Part shown: piece by piece, positions 36,030 to 47,354 of the stretch | How the letters are laid out: every line of letters begins with the position of its first letter | Position numbering within the stretch: the first letter of the stretch is position 1 | Source: Camarhynchus parvulus | Taxonomy: Eukaryota; Chordata; Aves; Passeriformes; Thraupidae | Direction: 5' to 3' | DNA length: 64,000 bases | NCBI RefSeq assembly: GCF_901933205.1 | Contig: NC_044572.1 | Span: 112,294,965-112,358,964, forward strand | Made by a program: the position numbers and the translations under genes | The notes under the pieces: generated by a model | The model's database searches: none | Seen by the model: only the letters and a program-made list of their open reading frames with translations | Told to the model about the DNA's origin: nothing

Positions 36030-36470
36030 TCATGGTAATCAGAAGGCTGGAAGAGCTCTCCTGTAAAAACAAGCTGAGAGAGTTTGGGTTATCCTGCCTG
36101 GAGAAAAAAAGGGTTCCAGGGAGATCTTAGTGCTAACTTCCAGTGCCTAAAAGGAGCCCACAAGAAAGATGGAGAGGGACTTTTTACAAGGGTATGGGGT
36201 GACAGGACAAGGGGAAATGGGGTGAAGCTGAAAGAGAGTGGGTTTAGATTAGATACCAAGAAGAAATTTTTGACTGTGAGGGTGGTGAGGCACTGAAACA
36301 GGTTGCCTAGAGACGTGTGGATGCCCCATCCCTGGAAGTGTTCAGGCTGGATGGAGTTCTAAGAAACTTGGTCTAGTGGCAGGTGTCCCTGTTCATAGGG
36401 TGTGGGAGGTTGGAAATAGGTTATTTTTAAGGTCTCTTCCAACCCAACTCATTCTATGATCTAAGATTAT
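36030..36470 (+). mobile_element. CR1 LINE 3' portion, about 440 bp
   Basis: The block holds the CR1 3' features in order: 'agaaggctggaagagctctcc', 'gagagagtttgggttatcctgcctg', 'ggtgacaggacaagggg', 'gaggcactgaaacaggttgcc', 'ccatccctggaagtgttc' and 'ctcttccaacccaactcattctatgat'. It is 5' truncated and on the plus strand. Confidence 0.92.
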
Positions 36471-39400
36471 CAGAGGCAGTTCTGGGTGGGAGTTTGAAAG
36501 TGTCATCTGACATTTGCTGCTAGAATCAGCCTAAATTTCCCTGTTTAAATTCATTACTCCTTGCTGTGTATACTGTGAGCATGAAGAGCAATTTACTCCT
36601 TCTCCTTGCCTGTTTGTGTACAATGCATGCTGCCTGAGATGCATTTCTCATGAGTGATGCAAGACACAAAAATCATGATTTCCACACATGCTTTTTCACA
36701 ATTTCTTTCCACAAAAATTTCAAAGACTCCACAGGAAAATAAACGTTTATTTCAAGCCTTTTAATACTTACTCAGTCCTACATTTGCTAGCCCCTTCTAA
36801 GACAGTTTTTTACTACCATTTATTTGCATCTTTTCCTAAGGCAGATTCATTAAAAAAAAAAAGATGCAAAAAGAGATCAGAATCCCCTCACAAATACCTT
36901 ACTTTCAAAGCCAAGCTTCATGTTGCTAGCTGACAGATAGGTGCATCCTTCTGAGAAGGTCAAAGCCAAAGCCATGCCAAGCCAGGAAATGCAAGGCAGA
37001 GACCATCACTCTTCTCCCAGAGACCACATAGGGGATGAAAACATCTTGTTTATGTACAATGTAAATAATTGTATATTTCTTCACAAGCATTAAAATTGAA
37101 AAGTGAGACAGGGAGAACATTATTTTTCCATCAGACTCATCCAAAACATGGGCTGAGGAAATTACTTGGGAAGTGGCAAGGATCTGTGAGCAGGTGAAGC
37201 CTGGCTTGCAGCAGCCTGTGCCTGCTTACTGACAGTTCTGGATGTCTCAGAAGGCTTGGCCTTTCCCAAAGCCCCTCCTTGTCCTAATGGTGATTCCAAA
37301 ACTTCCAGGAAATTAGACGTTGTGATCTTTAAGCTAACATATACTTATCCTACCACCTTATGTGGCTGAAAACAGCTCAGGAAGCTAATTGCCTTCAATA
37401 TTTTACATGTAGTGTCAGTCTCAAAGTAAATCCTAGCTAAAATAACGAGTCAACTGTTAAAGATAAGAGCAGGCTAAAATAAATCAGGATCTGCCCAGTG
37501 ATGCCTGCCAAGCAGCAGCTGATTGTCTCACAAAATGTCACATAATTTTTTCTGGATCACTGTAGCAAGCACTTAATTACTCTGACAAGAAGGATGAAAT
37601 TATTTTCAGGAGCCTAGAGATGTCAGGTCTATGCTGAGGAACTCATACAGGAAAAGGGGAAAGGCTCAAATTTGTTTTGTTATTTATTTGGTTCCAGTTG
37701 CGAACACAGCTTAATTTCAAGAAGTAGCTGTGATTTTTCCTATGACATTTTGTGTGGTTTACTTTAGGACTAAGTAAAGAAGAAAACAGTTCTCACTGCT
37801 CTGTAGACTTCACTGCTTCCTTTGAGAATAATCAAGTTAAGAGCAAAAACAGTGGGTCAGACTTAGACCAAAATAGGATAAATGATTTGTTCTTCAACTG
37901 TAAAACAATTTATTATGAGAGACAGGCAGATTATAGTATTTTAAAGTATTCATTTTCTTGCATTGCAGTGCTTCATTTTTTATTAAATCTATGCTCTTTT
38001 CTTTTTATTACCAAACCAATTTGTTCAAATACACAGATTCTTATGAGACAGTTGTCTTTAGGGAAGAAAATCTCCTTTAAGGGATTCCTTGCTAATGTTG
38101 TAGTTTAGTATCCCAGATGAGCTTTGGCACTCACACCCTTTGTGCCTTTTTGGTACTTGGAACTCATGCTCAGATTTGCAGAGATGCTCAAACTGTGCTG
38201 GAGAAGCTGCTGAGTTGCTCCTCTCTGACCCCTTCTCCTGCTTTTTCATTTGCAAATTCTTGCTCCATTTACTGATTTACATTACCCAGAATTCTGCACG
38301 GTAATGCACAGGACATGTGTAGCATTTATATTTAATATGGGCTCTAAATAAGATGGTTAAACAGTGTTTCTCAGTTTTCATCCAGACCTTCTGAATATTT
38401 CAGCATGGAATAGTTTTCCACTCATAAGACTGAAAAAGTGAGTCACAGCCCTTAAAAGCCAAGGACATTTCTTCCAACTAGCATAACCCAATGTTCACTG
38501 AAATGTTTGATTCTGATTTTGATGACAGACTAGTCTTTCTTGCTGCACTGCATTTGTTCTGTTCACACAGACTCTGTGCAGGTAAATGCCTGTGCTTCAT
38601 TTCAGTACAAGAATAGTGTCTTACTGAATGATTTACTTGGAAAACTGTGGCATGCTCTGGTTGTAAAATTGTTTTGGACTCACAAAAAAACTATGTTCTC
38701 TCATTTACCCCTCTGGTTTCTAAACAGGAACACTTTAAACAGGTTCTTACCAAGCTTTCCAAATAATCAGGAGAAATAAGTTAGAGATGTTACAAAACAG
38801 AGGAAGAGGTTAGGCTATTGCAGACAGGACAATTTCAGTCCCACTTTGTATTTTCTGTGTTTGGTCAGGAGGCATGTTTAAAATGAACTCCAGGAAGGAA
38901 GTTGGAAGAGACATTTTGTCTGCCCAGGAGGGGAACGTGGTCTTTCAAAACAGTAGTGTAGCAGAGGAGAACAAACCTCATCTGTGGCCTTGTCAGTGAG
39001 TTGATTTGAGCAGTGATGCACAAAGATGGGACACAAAAATAGGAATGTCCAAAATTCTATCCATCTAGAGTGCTGTTCCCCCCTCTCAAGAAAATTCTAG
39101 AATCCAGAGCAAAGGGAAGTGCAGGGAAACATGGTAGACAGCCCTGGAGAGGCCAGAGGAAAAGCCCAGCCTGCATAATGGAGGGTCAGTCTCTCTGTAC
39201 ATCAAACAGGAGAAATGTGGTTTTGCAGGAACACATCAAGTGACTCCCTCAAAAGCTCAGTAACTCTGAGTTGGTTTTTCGTTGGGGCTTTTTGTTGTTG
39301 TTTTTATTGCCTTGTTTGTTGGGGTTGTGTTTGTTTGGAGTTTTTTGTTTGTTTCTTTATTCCTTTTCTACTTGAGGTCCTCTGTCTTTAACTTGTAACT

Positions 39401-42400
39401 CAGTGTCTGTGGTGTCAAAGGACACCTGGGTACAGATACCATTTGTTATGCTTCTTCAAGCCTAAAGCAAGCACAACACTCAGCCAGTGACTTGGGCTGT
39501 CTGTAATTACAGTCTCTGTAATCTAGGCAGATACTCCTGTAGGGGCAAAATCACATAAGACATCTCTGAAATAAATCTTAATGAGAGATTGTTCAAGGAA
39601 ATTCCAGGGCTTTCTATTCACTTCCATGGGCATACTCACTTCTACACAACAGGGATAACCTGACCTCTTTAAGAGAGTATTTGTTTGGTACCACTGATAA
39701 ATCAGTACACTGGGATAGATAACACCTGAAGTCTTCCCTTTCTCAAAATATGTTCACAGCTTCTTCTCACTGTTATTCTTACCAAATCAACTCCTTTTCC
39801 TCTCATCATCATTCATATGTCTTTTTAAGGTGCTGGATAAATACTCCTGATCAGCAGATCAATCTAGTTTGCAATGAGTCAAATATAGAGTTTTGTATTC
39901 ATGCAGCACCAGCCTGAAACATTCTCATTGATACTGCCCTTTCACCTCATACTCTTCAGCAGTCTCTCATTGCCTGCTCTTTATTCTTTTGTTCTTCTTT
40001 TTCAAAGGAATTATAGTGTATTTCTCCTTTCATCTTATCCACCACCAGTCCTACAAGTGCATTATATTTTCTTTCAACCTGGCTGCATAATTTTCCAATT
40101 GATCCATATTTTATAAGGTCCAAAACCTGATGAAAATTAATGGCAGAAATCACAGTTTCTCCCTCAGAAATCTTGTCAAGCTGGAATGTTACTGTGCAGC
40201 CACCTTGTGCAACCAGGCTTTCAGACTCACTTTGAACTACTCAAAGACTCTGAAACCTCAATCTGTTCAGGGACACTGGTTGCAAATTGCCCTGTTAATC
40301 TTCCTGTCTGAATCAGCTCTGGAATGTTACTATAAACTGCTCTATAAGACCTAAAAATTGTATTCATGGCAACTTTGATTTCTTCTTTAATTTAACTATA
40401 TTTATTACCTTGCAGGTAAGAATCCTATGTAATAATTAGATTTTGTGTGACCCAGAATATCAGAGATTCTTCTGCAGGTCATGGTTGGATAGGTACCTCT
40501 TGAGTGACAGTGGTACTATGGAGATCTCTTTACTTTTTCTATCGTGAAAAAAGAGAAATATTGTTCTCCAATGGATCGTCTAATTTCCATATGGGCAGAG
40601 AAGAGGACCCCTATTAGCCCAAGGAGGAATGATTCTTTGGCACTAATCCTTAAATGTTGAGGTTCCGCATTCAAATTGTAGGTGCACAGTGACACCTTCT
40701 GGAAGCTTGTAATGAGCGTCCCTGAGCCACTTCCTCCACCGTCTGCAAACTCACAATTTTTGTATGCAGAAGCAAATCTTTTTCTGATCAACATTTTGAC
40801 CAGAGACTTACCACAGGGTGTATCATGTCGCTGGCACATGCACTAACAGAGCATGGTCGTGATGGAAGGGATTTTTCTTTATAAATCAAGCCTGTAAGGG
40901 TTTTCAATTATTCCAAATAATTCAAAGGTTTATGGGGGAAAAAATAGAGGATAGAATTAGAGATGTATGCTAACCTCATGGTTTAAAACAAAATGTATGC
41001 ATTTTGGTTGGCATTCAATTTTTAATTATTTAATGTCATACATCAAGCGAGAGGATCAGAGAATATTGTGACGATTCAATTTGCCAAGCATGACAAATTA
41101 AATGAATGACAAAGTTTCTTAGTGCTCTTGCACTTCAGCAAAGATTTCGTTTTTGTGTGTATCACATTGCAGTTTCTAATTAGACCTTCTCTGCCCAAGC
41201 CACTACATTCCTGTGTAGTCTGTAAATGTGCCAGGAACTCTGCATCACCAAGGATTTTAAGCATGAGTTGGGCCACAGAGCAGGCCAGGGGCCATCCAAG
41301 GCCTCACAAACCCCACACAGTGCACACCCATCAGCTGGACTGGGCCAGAATGAGGAGTAGACCCATCACCGAGCTGACTCTGACACTCTGAAACCCAGCA
41401 TTCAGTGCCAGTTCAGTCTTACTGGAGAACACATCCTTAGCTCTAACATTAGATTCCATCTCAAATGTTATTTCTCTTTAAGTTTCCTCTGCCTTAGAAG
41501 TAATAAAGCTGAGATATGTAGGAGTAGAAAGAAACAGAGTTGTGAGCAGAGATGGCAGAGGCTTCCTGCAGCTTTGGAACAGACACTGACTGATATAAAT
41601 ACTGAAGCTAAGGGTCTTGTCAGAACACACATATGGGACTGGACAACCCTGAGAAAATACACCACCCTAGAAAATGACCTTACAGTGATGAAATAATTAT
41701 CAAAGCACTAAGCAGAGCTACCAACTGCAAAAAATTCTGACTGCACTGAGATCTAAATCACATCTAACCATTCTGATAACATTTCAAGCCCTAATGTAAT
41801 GCAATCACAGGTTTTAGCATCAGATCTTGAGGAAACCTAGTCCTCCAGAAAAAGGCTGAGACACCCTGTGACTGCCTGAATGACATGGCAGTGGGACTTT
41901 CAAACCTTGGCTTACGCAAAATAAATTCTGATTAATTAACACACCACTATCAATGTTGATGAAAAATTAAATACTAACAGCCATCCCTGCATGTAGGACA
42001 ATTTAATTAATGCTCTGTGACCGACCATACTACTCTATGGTTGGTCTTGCATGTTTGAAGGTGCCAGTTTATTCTTCCTCCCATCAACTTTGAACCCATA
42101 TTTCCTACTTGAAACCAACTACTGATAGATCCACGAAGAAAAGTGGCTTTGCCTGTAAGAAACTGATGTTGAAAAACACAAATATTTGAAAGTTCAGCAA
42201 AGCTGCTTCCCATAATATCACTGGTATTATGTTCACTTCAAAATATGGTTATTTAAATGCATCTTTTATTTTTTTTTTTTTTTACATTTTTAGTTTTTAT
42301 TAAGGGGTAAGGGAAAGCAAATGCTAGAATACTGCTGATACGTAAAGAAAATCAAAGTTCAGCTGAAGTCCCTGGAAACTCATTCTCCTTCTGAAAATAT

Positions 42401-43979
42401 CTCCTTTCCCAGAAAAGCCTATCAGTCTTCAAAATTATTTGTAACAAGTGCACTTTAATGTCAATGACAAAGGTAAAAAATGGCTTCTTACTGTCTGTTT
42501 GAATTGCTCCCTAATTCGCTATGAATCACCTCCATTCAATGGTCTAGAAACTCTCTTTTTAACAATTTAAGGGAGCAGGAAACACCGAAATAGACTAGAA
42601 CACAAAAGCTGCCATAGAAATGTGTATGACCTCTCCTTGGGCAGGGAGCAGAGGTTCAGGTATGAGACAGCAATCAGCCCTCACACCTTAAGAGGAAAAC
42701 AGGCCCCAAAAAAGCTGAAATGTTCATTATGTCACCCATTGACGTGTGACTGCAAGAATGTTGGAATGCAATGTTATTAGATTCCAGATACATGTTCTGT
42801 ATTATCTTTCTTATCACCTCTCCTGAACAGTGAGAACAAATTAAAAAGGTGACATACAAGTCTTCATTTAAAAAAATAAAATAAATTAAATAAGAACAAT
42901 AACAGATTTCTTCATTTCCACAAAGACAAAATTAGGAAAACACGTTAACTGGACAAGTTTGCAGAAAGAGGGAGGGTGGAGTCTAAGAAACATCCAATGG
43001 GGCAATATTAAATAGCAAAGGTACCCTCATATAAAGCCATCTCTTTCTGATTTAGAATTTAAAAAACTACTGCATGCTGGATAGAATTTCCTCCTAAAAG
43101 TTTATCAAGACCTTATGAGTCTAATGTGAAATATTCAGGAAAGCCAAGGGTGGAGGGTGGGTTTTGTAATGCCTGATACACTGGTGGATAATACCAATAT
43201 TGAAACCAGATCTCCTGATCTATTATTTACCATGTATGTTACAGAAAAAAGCTGCCACTATATGGGATAATTGTATTAAATGCACAGTTCACATGCACAG
43301 CTCACATGTAAGATCTCGATTTTCCCTAAATTATTTTTTGAAACAGAAATAAGTGCAAGGTCAAATACTCCTGAGCCTTGCTGGATTGACATTTTGCTTT
43401 CCCTCTGTCCCAGTGAAGTTGAATTAACCTGAACAAAGTAGAGCAGTAGAGGGGACCAAGAGTAAGGTCACAGAGGCACATGCAGAGCAAACTGCTCTGA
43501 TGACTGAGGGAATTTTCTTTCATGCATGAGAAATGCATGCTCACATTCTTTTAGGGAGAGAAAGGGTTCCAGTCTGGATCTCTCAGCTCTCTCAACTCTA
43601 AACCCCATTTCAGCAAAGTGCAAGCTGCAGTTCTATCTCATGCAGCTGGGCATCGGCCTGCATCCATCATTCACGGGGAAAGGAGGAGAAGATGACTATG
43701 TTAAAAATTTTGTGAGGACTTTATGCCTCCACACCAGTCAGCTGTTTCAGGATGTGGTTGTGTACACATGCAGTGATGCAGAGGCACCTGCCCACAGAGT
43801 GAGACAGAGTTGCCTACAAACCCCAACCACAGAATTAGCTTAGGTGGCTTTCTTTATCTAACACCATTTATGTTAGGGAGCATAAATATCATATTTTTAT
43901 AGAGTACTACCCACCATCACTATGCATCATGAATTTTGAAAAAAAAGTATAGCCTTCTTTAATAAGATATCAGCTAGAA

Positions 43980-44040
43980 GCATAGAATGGTTTGGGTTGG
44001 AAGGGACCTTAAAGATCTTCTTATTTCAAACCCCCATTTC
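43980..44040 (-). mobile_element. Short CR1 3'-end fragment
   Basis: The plus strand reads CATAGAATGGTTTGGGTTGG, then 'aagggaccttaaagatctt', the reverse of the CR1 3' terminus. Only about 60 bp are recognisable. Confidence 0.8.
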
Positions 44041-45570
44041 AAACAACAGATCATGACTCTCCTGAGACAAAAGGAAAGGATGGTGGAGCAAGAACATACC
44101 TTCCAAAGGGGCTACATTCTGCCAGCACTTTAAACCTGAACTTGATCAAGCATTTCTGCTAAAATTTAGGATGCCACTTGGGTCCGTAGTCTAGAGAGGT
44201 CTTAGGAAAGTCACATTTACTCACCAGTCTGAGAAATGACTGCCTGTCCTGGTAGAGTGACCAAGATCTGAATTCAAAGCCCAGTGGTGTTAACTGGTGT
44301 TTTGAGCTTGGTCTTAATCCACATAAACAACCACCTCAGTACACTTACTGAGACTTTGTTCCCTTTTCTCTGCCAAGGAGCGAGGCAGTGTCATTTAATC
44401 CTTCCTGTCAAACCTATAATATCTCCATAGGTCCTGTCTGGGCCTTAGCATTTGTAGTTTGGCACAGAAATCTGTTCAACATTAGTTCTATGCTTTCTGC
44501 CACAACCAAAAAGGCAGGGATTCGCAGAAGGCCTCCTGGACACTGGGCAGGAGGAATACTCAGTGGGGTTGTGGGGTGGGAATCAACCTTTCTATTTTTG
44601 CTGCTCTCCTGGGAACATTGTCCAGTTTCTGCCGTAGTTCACCTCTCCAAACAGACCTAGGGGAACTCTCTGCTGCTAAGCAACAGCAAGCTCTCTTTCT
44701 GTGTAGGAATGGCAGCTTTCCCTGCTGGTTTCAGTTCTAAGGAGCACCTTCCCTGGCATCAATGGCACCACAGTCACGTTGTCCCATTGCTATGGCAGTG
44801 CCTTTGACCTTCAAGGGCAGCACCATCACTGTGGGAAGGGCTTTCTTCACACTGTGTAGATTTCAGTTCCTCTCTGTCTCTTTGATGTCTGGCTGCAGGC
44901 CAGAAATAGGGATAATGTTTTGGGATGGTCTAAACATTGATGAAATCATGAAACCCCGAACATAAACAGGTAGAAATCATTGCTAGAGAAAAGGGAAGCA
45001 GAGCAGTGATTTTTGTCCGTTCCTGCTCAGGGCCCATGCTCCATCCAGACGGCTCCTTCTCTGCAGGACGATGGCACTCAGCGAGGAAGGGCAGGGTCAC
45101 GCCGCCCTGACGCCCGCAGATCGGGGCGGGCCCGGGGAGCTCCCCGGGAGGCGCGGGCAGGCTCAGGACCCTGGACAGGTCCGGGCGGCGATGGCTCTGT
45201 TCCGCTCCCCGCCGCCGCCGCAGCTCCGTGCGTCGTCTGCGGTTGGCTTTTCGGGTGGGGATTTTTTGGGAGTTGCTCTTTGGGTGTAGGTTGTAAGTGA
45301 CCAAATTCGCTCCCGTGCTCCTCTGGCACTGTGGCCAGCCCCGAACCCCAATGGGCGCTGGCTGGGTACGAGAGCTGCGCTCCGGCCCTCGCCTGAAGGA
45401 CCGGCTTAGGAAAGTTAAAAAGACTGAGCGTACATGGGGGCAAGGGCGGTGCCAGGGCAGCAGGGTGTGGGCTTACGGCTGCCAGCACTCCAACCCTCAT
45501 CTTAGCACTGCGGGGCTCTGCTGGCTGTGCTGGGCCCCCGCCTGCCCCCTCGGTGATGCTCACTTTGTGT

Positions 45571-45599
45571 TTCTCTCTCTTTCTCTCTCTCTCTCTCTT
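45571..45599. repeat. (TC)n microsatellite
   Basis: An interrupted TTCTCTCTCT pyrimidine run lies in the CpG island. Confidence 0.85.
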
Positions 45600-46035
45600 C
45601 CCGCCCCGTCCCTCCGCTCCCACACCTCCCCCGCTCGCCGCAGACTCCGAGGCCTGCCAGGCCCCTCGCCTCGCTGTCAGCTCTGCTCTCCAGCCCCTTC
45701 CTGCGGCCGCAGCTCCCTGCCCGCCGGCCTTGCCCGCGCTTCGTCTCGGCGCCCCGTCGGGACGCCCCGGAGCCCCGCTTGTGTTCCGCGGGCTTGGCGG
45801 CGCTGCTGGCCGGGAGCGGGGCTCCCGCCCGCTGCCCGCTCGCCGCCCTGCTGCGGGGCCGCTGGGCTGAGCCGCCGCCGGCCCCCGCCCCGGCCCCGCC
45901 GCCGCCGCCGCCCAGCCGCCTCCCCCGGAGCGCCGGAGATGCCCGGCGTGCCACGGAGCCGCGCCGCCGCAGCCCCGCGCTGCCCCCGAGCCTCCCGGCG
46001 CCGTGAGTACCGCTCCTGGGGCCGCGTCCACCCCT

Positions 46036-46074
46036 TCCTCCTCCTCCTCCTCCTCCTCCTCCTCCTCCTCCTCC
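46036..46074. repeat. (TCC)13 trinucleotide repeat
   Basis: Thirteen uninterrupted TCC units occur in the CpG island, just after the donor-like GTGAGT at 46,003. They translate as a homopolymer in every frame and are likely length-polymorphic. Confidence 0.95.
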
Positions 46075-46897
46075 TGCTCCCCGCACCAGGGAAGCCGCTG
46101 TCTGCCCACGTGCCCTCAGCCGGCAGCGGCGTGGGAGGCTCGGGGGCGCCGGGCGAGCTCCGCGGCAAAGCCCCGGGCGCCGCCGCTGGTCCCACCTGCC
46201 ATCCCCAGCCTGCTGGTCCCGCCTGCCATCCCCAGCGCCCCCGGGTCCGCTGGCCCCGGCGAGGCGGCTCCTGCGGCCGCCCTGCTCCGCACCCGGTGCG
46301 CGGGCGGGAAGGGAACAGCCCCGACGGCAGCCGCGTGCCCAGCTCCGGGAACCGGGAACGCGCAGAGCGTTCACGCACCGGATCAGTCTTGGTTTCACGG
46401 GAAGACAGTGTCGGTCTGCCCGGGAGCGGCGGAGGTACTAGCAAGGCGCAGTCGTCCCGCTAACCCTTGTCCCGGCAGACGGGTGCCCGGGGGGTGGAGG
46501 CGGCGGATCATTATCGGTGAGAGAATCCCCTAAACGTGGCGATGCTCCTAAGGGCGCCTCCGAGGACAGGGTGAGCTCCCAGCCCAGCGGCGCCTGGCAC
46601 ACGCCTTGCCCGGAGCCGCGCTGCCGCAGCCGTGTCACACCTGCCCCGCGGAGCGGGAGGGCGAGCCCGAAGAGAGCCCGGCGGCGGCGAGCCCTGCGCC
46701 GCTGGAAAGCGGGAGGCAGCTAGGGGAGGGAAGACGTGTATCTTAACACGCAGTTACTTAAAATGCGAGCATGTTCCAGCGCCGGGTTGACAAGCCCGGC
46801 TCTCCTCTAAGGCATCTGTGAGCACAGAAGCACCAACACCGAGCCCCACGGCGGCACCGCCGCCTCTCCAAGCCCTTCCCACTCCCTCCCATCCGCG

Positions 46898-46935
46898 CAC
46901 ACACACAAGCGCGCACACACACACTCCTCACTCAC
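46898..46935. repeat. CA/CG-rich low-complexity run
   Basis: An ACACACACA run with GCGC interruptions lies upstream of the RGS20 first exon, possibly within its 5' UTR or core promoter. Confidence 0.7.
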
Positions 46936-47255
46936 ACGCTCTCACGCCGTTCTCTCTCCGGCATTTCTCCCTGCGGCGCCCGTCCCATGGCTTCCCCCGC
47001 GCCCTCCTCAGCCCGCCGCCGCCGTGCGGGCGCTGCTGTGTTTAATCCCGTTGCAAACCAGCCCTGAGCCGGAGCAGCCCCCGGTGTTCGCCTCGCCAGG
47101 GGCGACCCGGCGGCAGCCCACCCCGTCGGGCCCGTGCCGAGCCGTGCCGTGCCGGGGCGGGGAGCGCGGGCTGCCGGCCTCGCTCCCTGCGGCTCCAGGC
47201 ACGGCGAGCGAACCCACCCGCGGCCGCACCGAGACGAGCCCGCGGGGCCGGGCGC

Positions 47256-47354
47256 ATGCGTGGGTCCGGCGAGCCGCCGCTCCCGGTCGCCCAGCCCGCC
47301 GGGACCGGAGGGGAAGCGTGGGAGGACGCCCGGCCGGGCCCCGCTGCCGACACC
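47256..47354 (+). CDS. RGS20: RGS20 exon 1, coding part, residues 1-33 (RGSZ1-type N-terminus)
   Basis: The ATG at 47256 opens MRGSGEPPLPVAQPAG and runs 33 codons to a donor ACC|GTGAGTAGC after 47354. The exon ends in phase 0, exactly what the next coding exon needs. Mammalian RGSZ1 also starts with a short Met-Arg, Gly/Ala/Pro-rich CpG-island exon just before MGSER. The Kozak context is weak (C at -3), and no in-frame stop was found for at least 65 nt upstream, so an earlier start is possible. Start choice rests on phase and N-terminal resemblance. Confidence 0.75.

Larger units (their letters stand above)
20931..45039. other. Intergenic region between ATP6V1H and RGS20
   Basis: About 24 kb separate the two CpG promoters. 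The repeats listed separately account for roughly 3.5 kb. No open reading frame here shows family similarity that I recognise, and none is supported by flanking splice sites I could chain together. The stretches 24,330-34,030 and 36,480-43,970 appear to be ordinary AT-rich DNA, apart from a G+C-richer block at about 32,060-32,760. An unannotated long non-coding RNA cannot be excluded by reading alone. Confidence 0.7.

Noticed and set aside
37752..38108. 118-codon open frame in intergenic DNA
   Set aside because: No recognised motif and no supporting gene structure.
43526..43843. 105-codon open frame in intergenic DNA
   Set aside because: No recognisable domain, no clear splice partners or promoter, and a length expected by chance over this much sequence.
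45078..46463. Open frames of 250-390 codons on both strands of the CpG island
   Set aside because: They overlap each other in several frames, consist of Ala/Arg/Pro/Gly-rich low-complexity peptide with homopolymers from the (TCC)13 run, and match no family. Lack of stop codons is explained by high G+C content.
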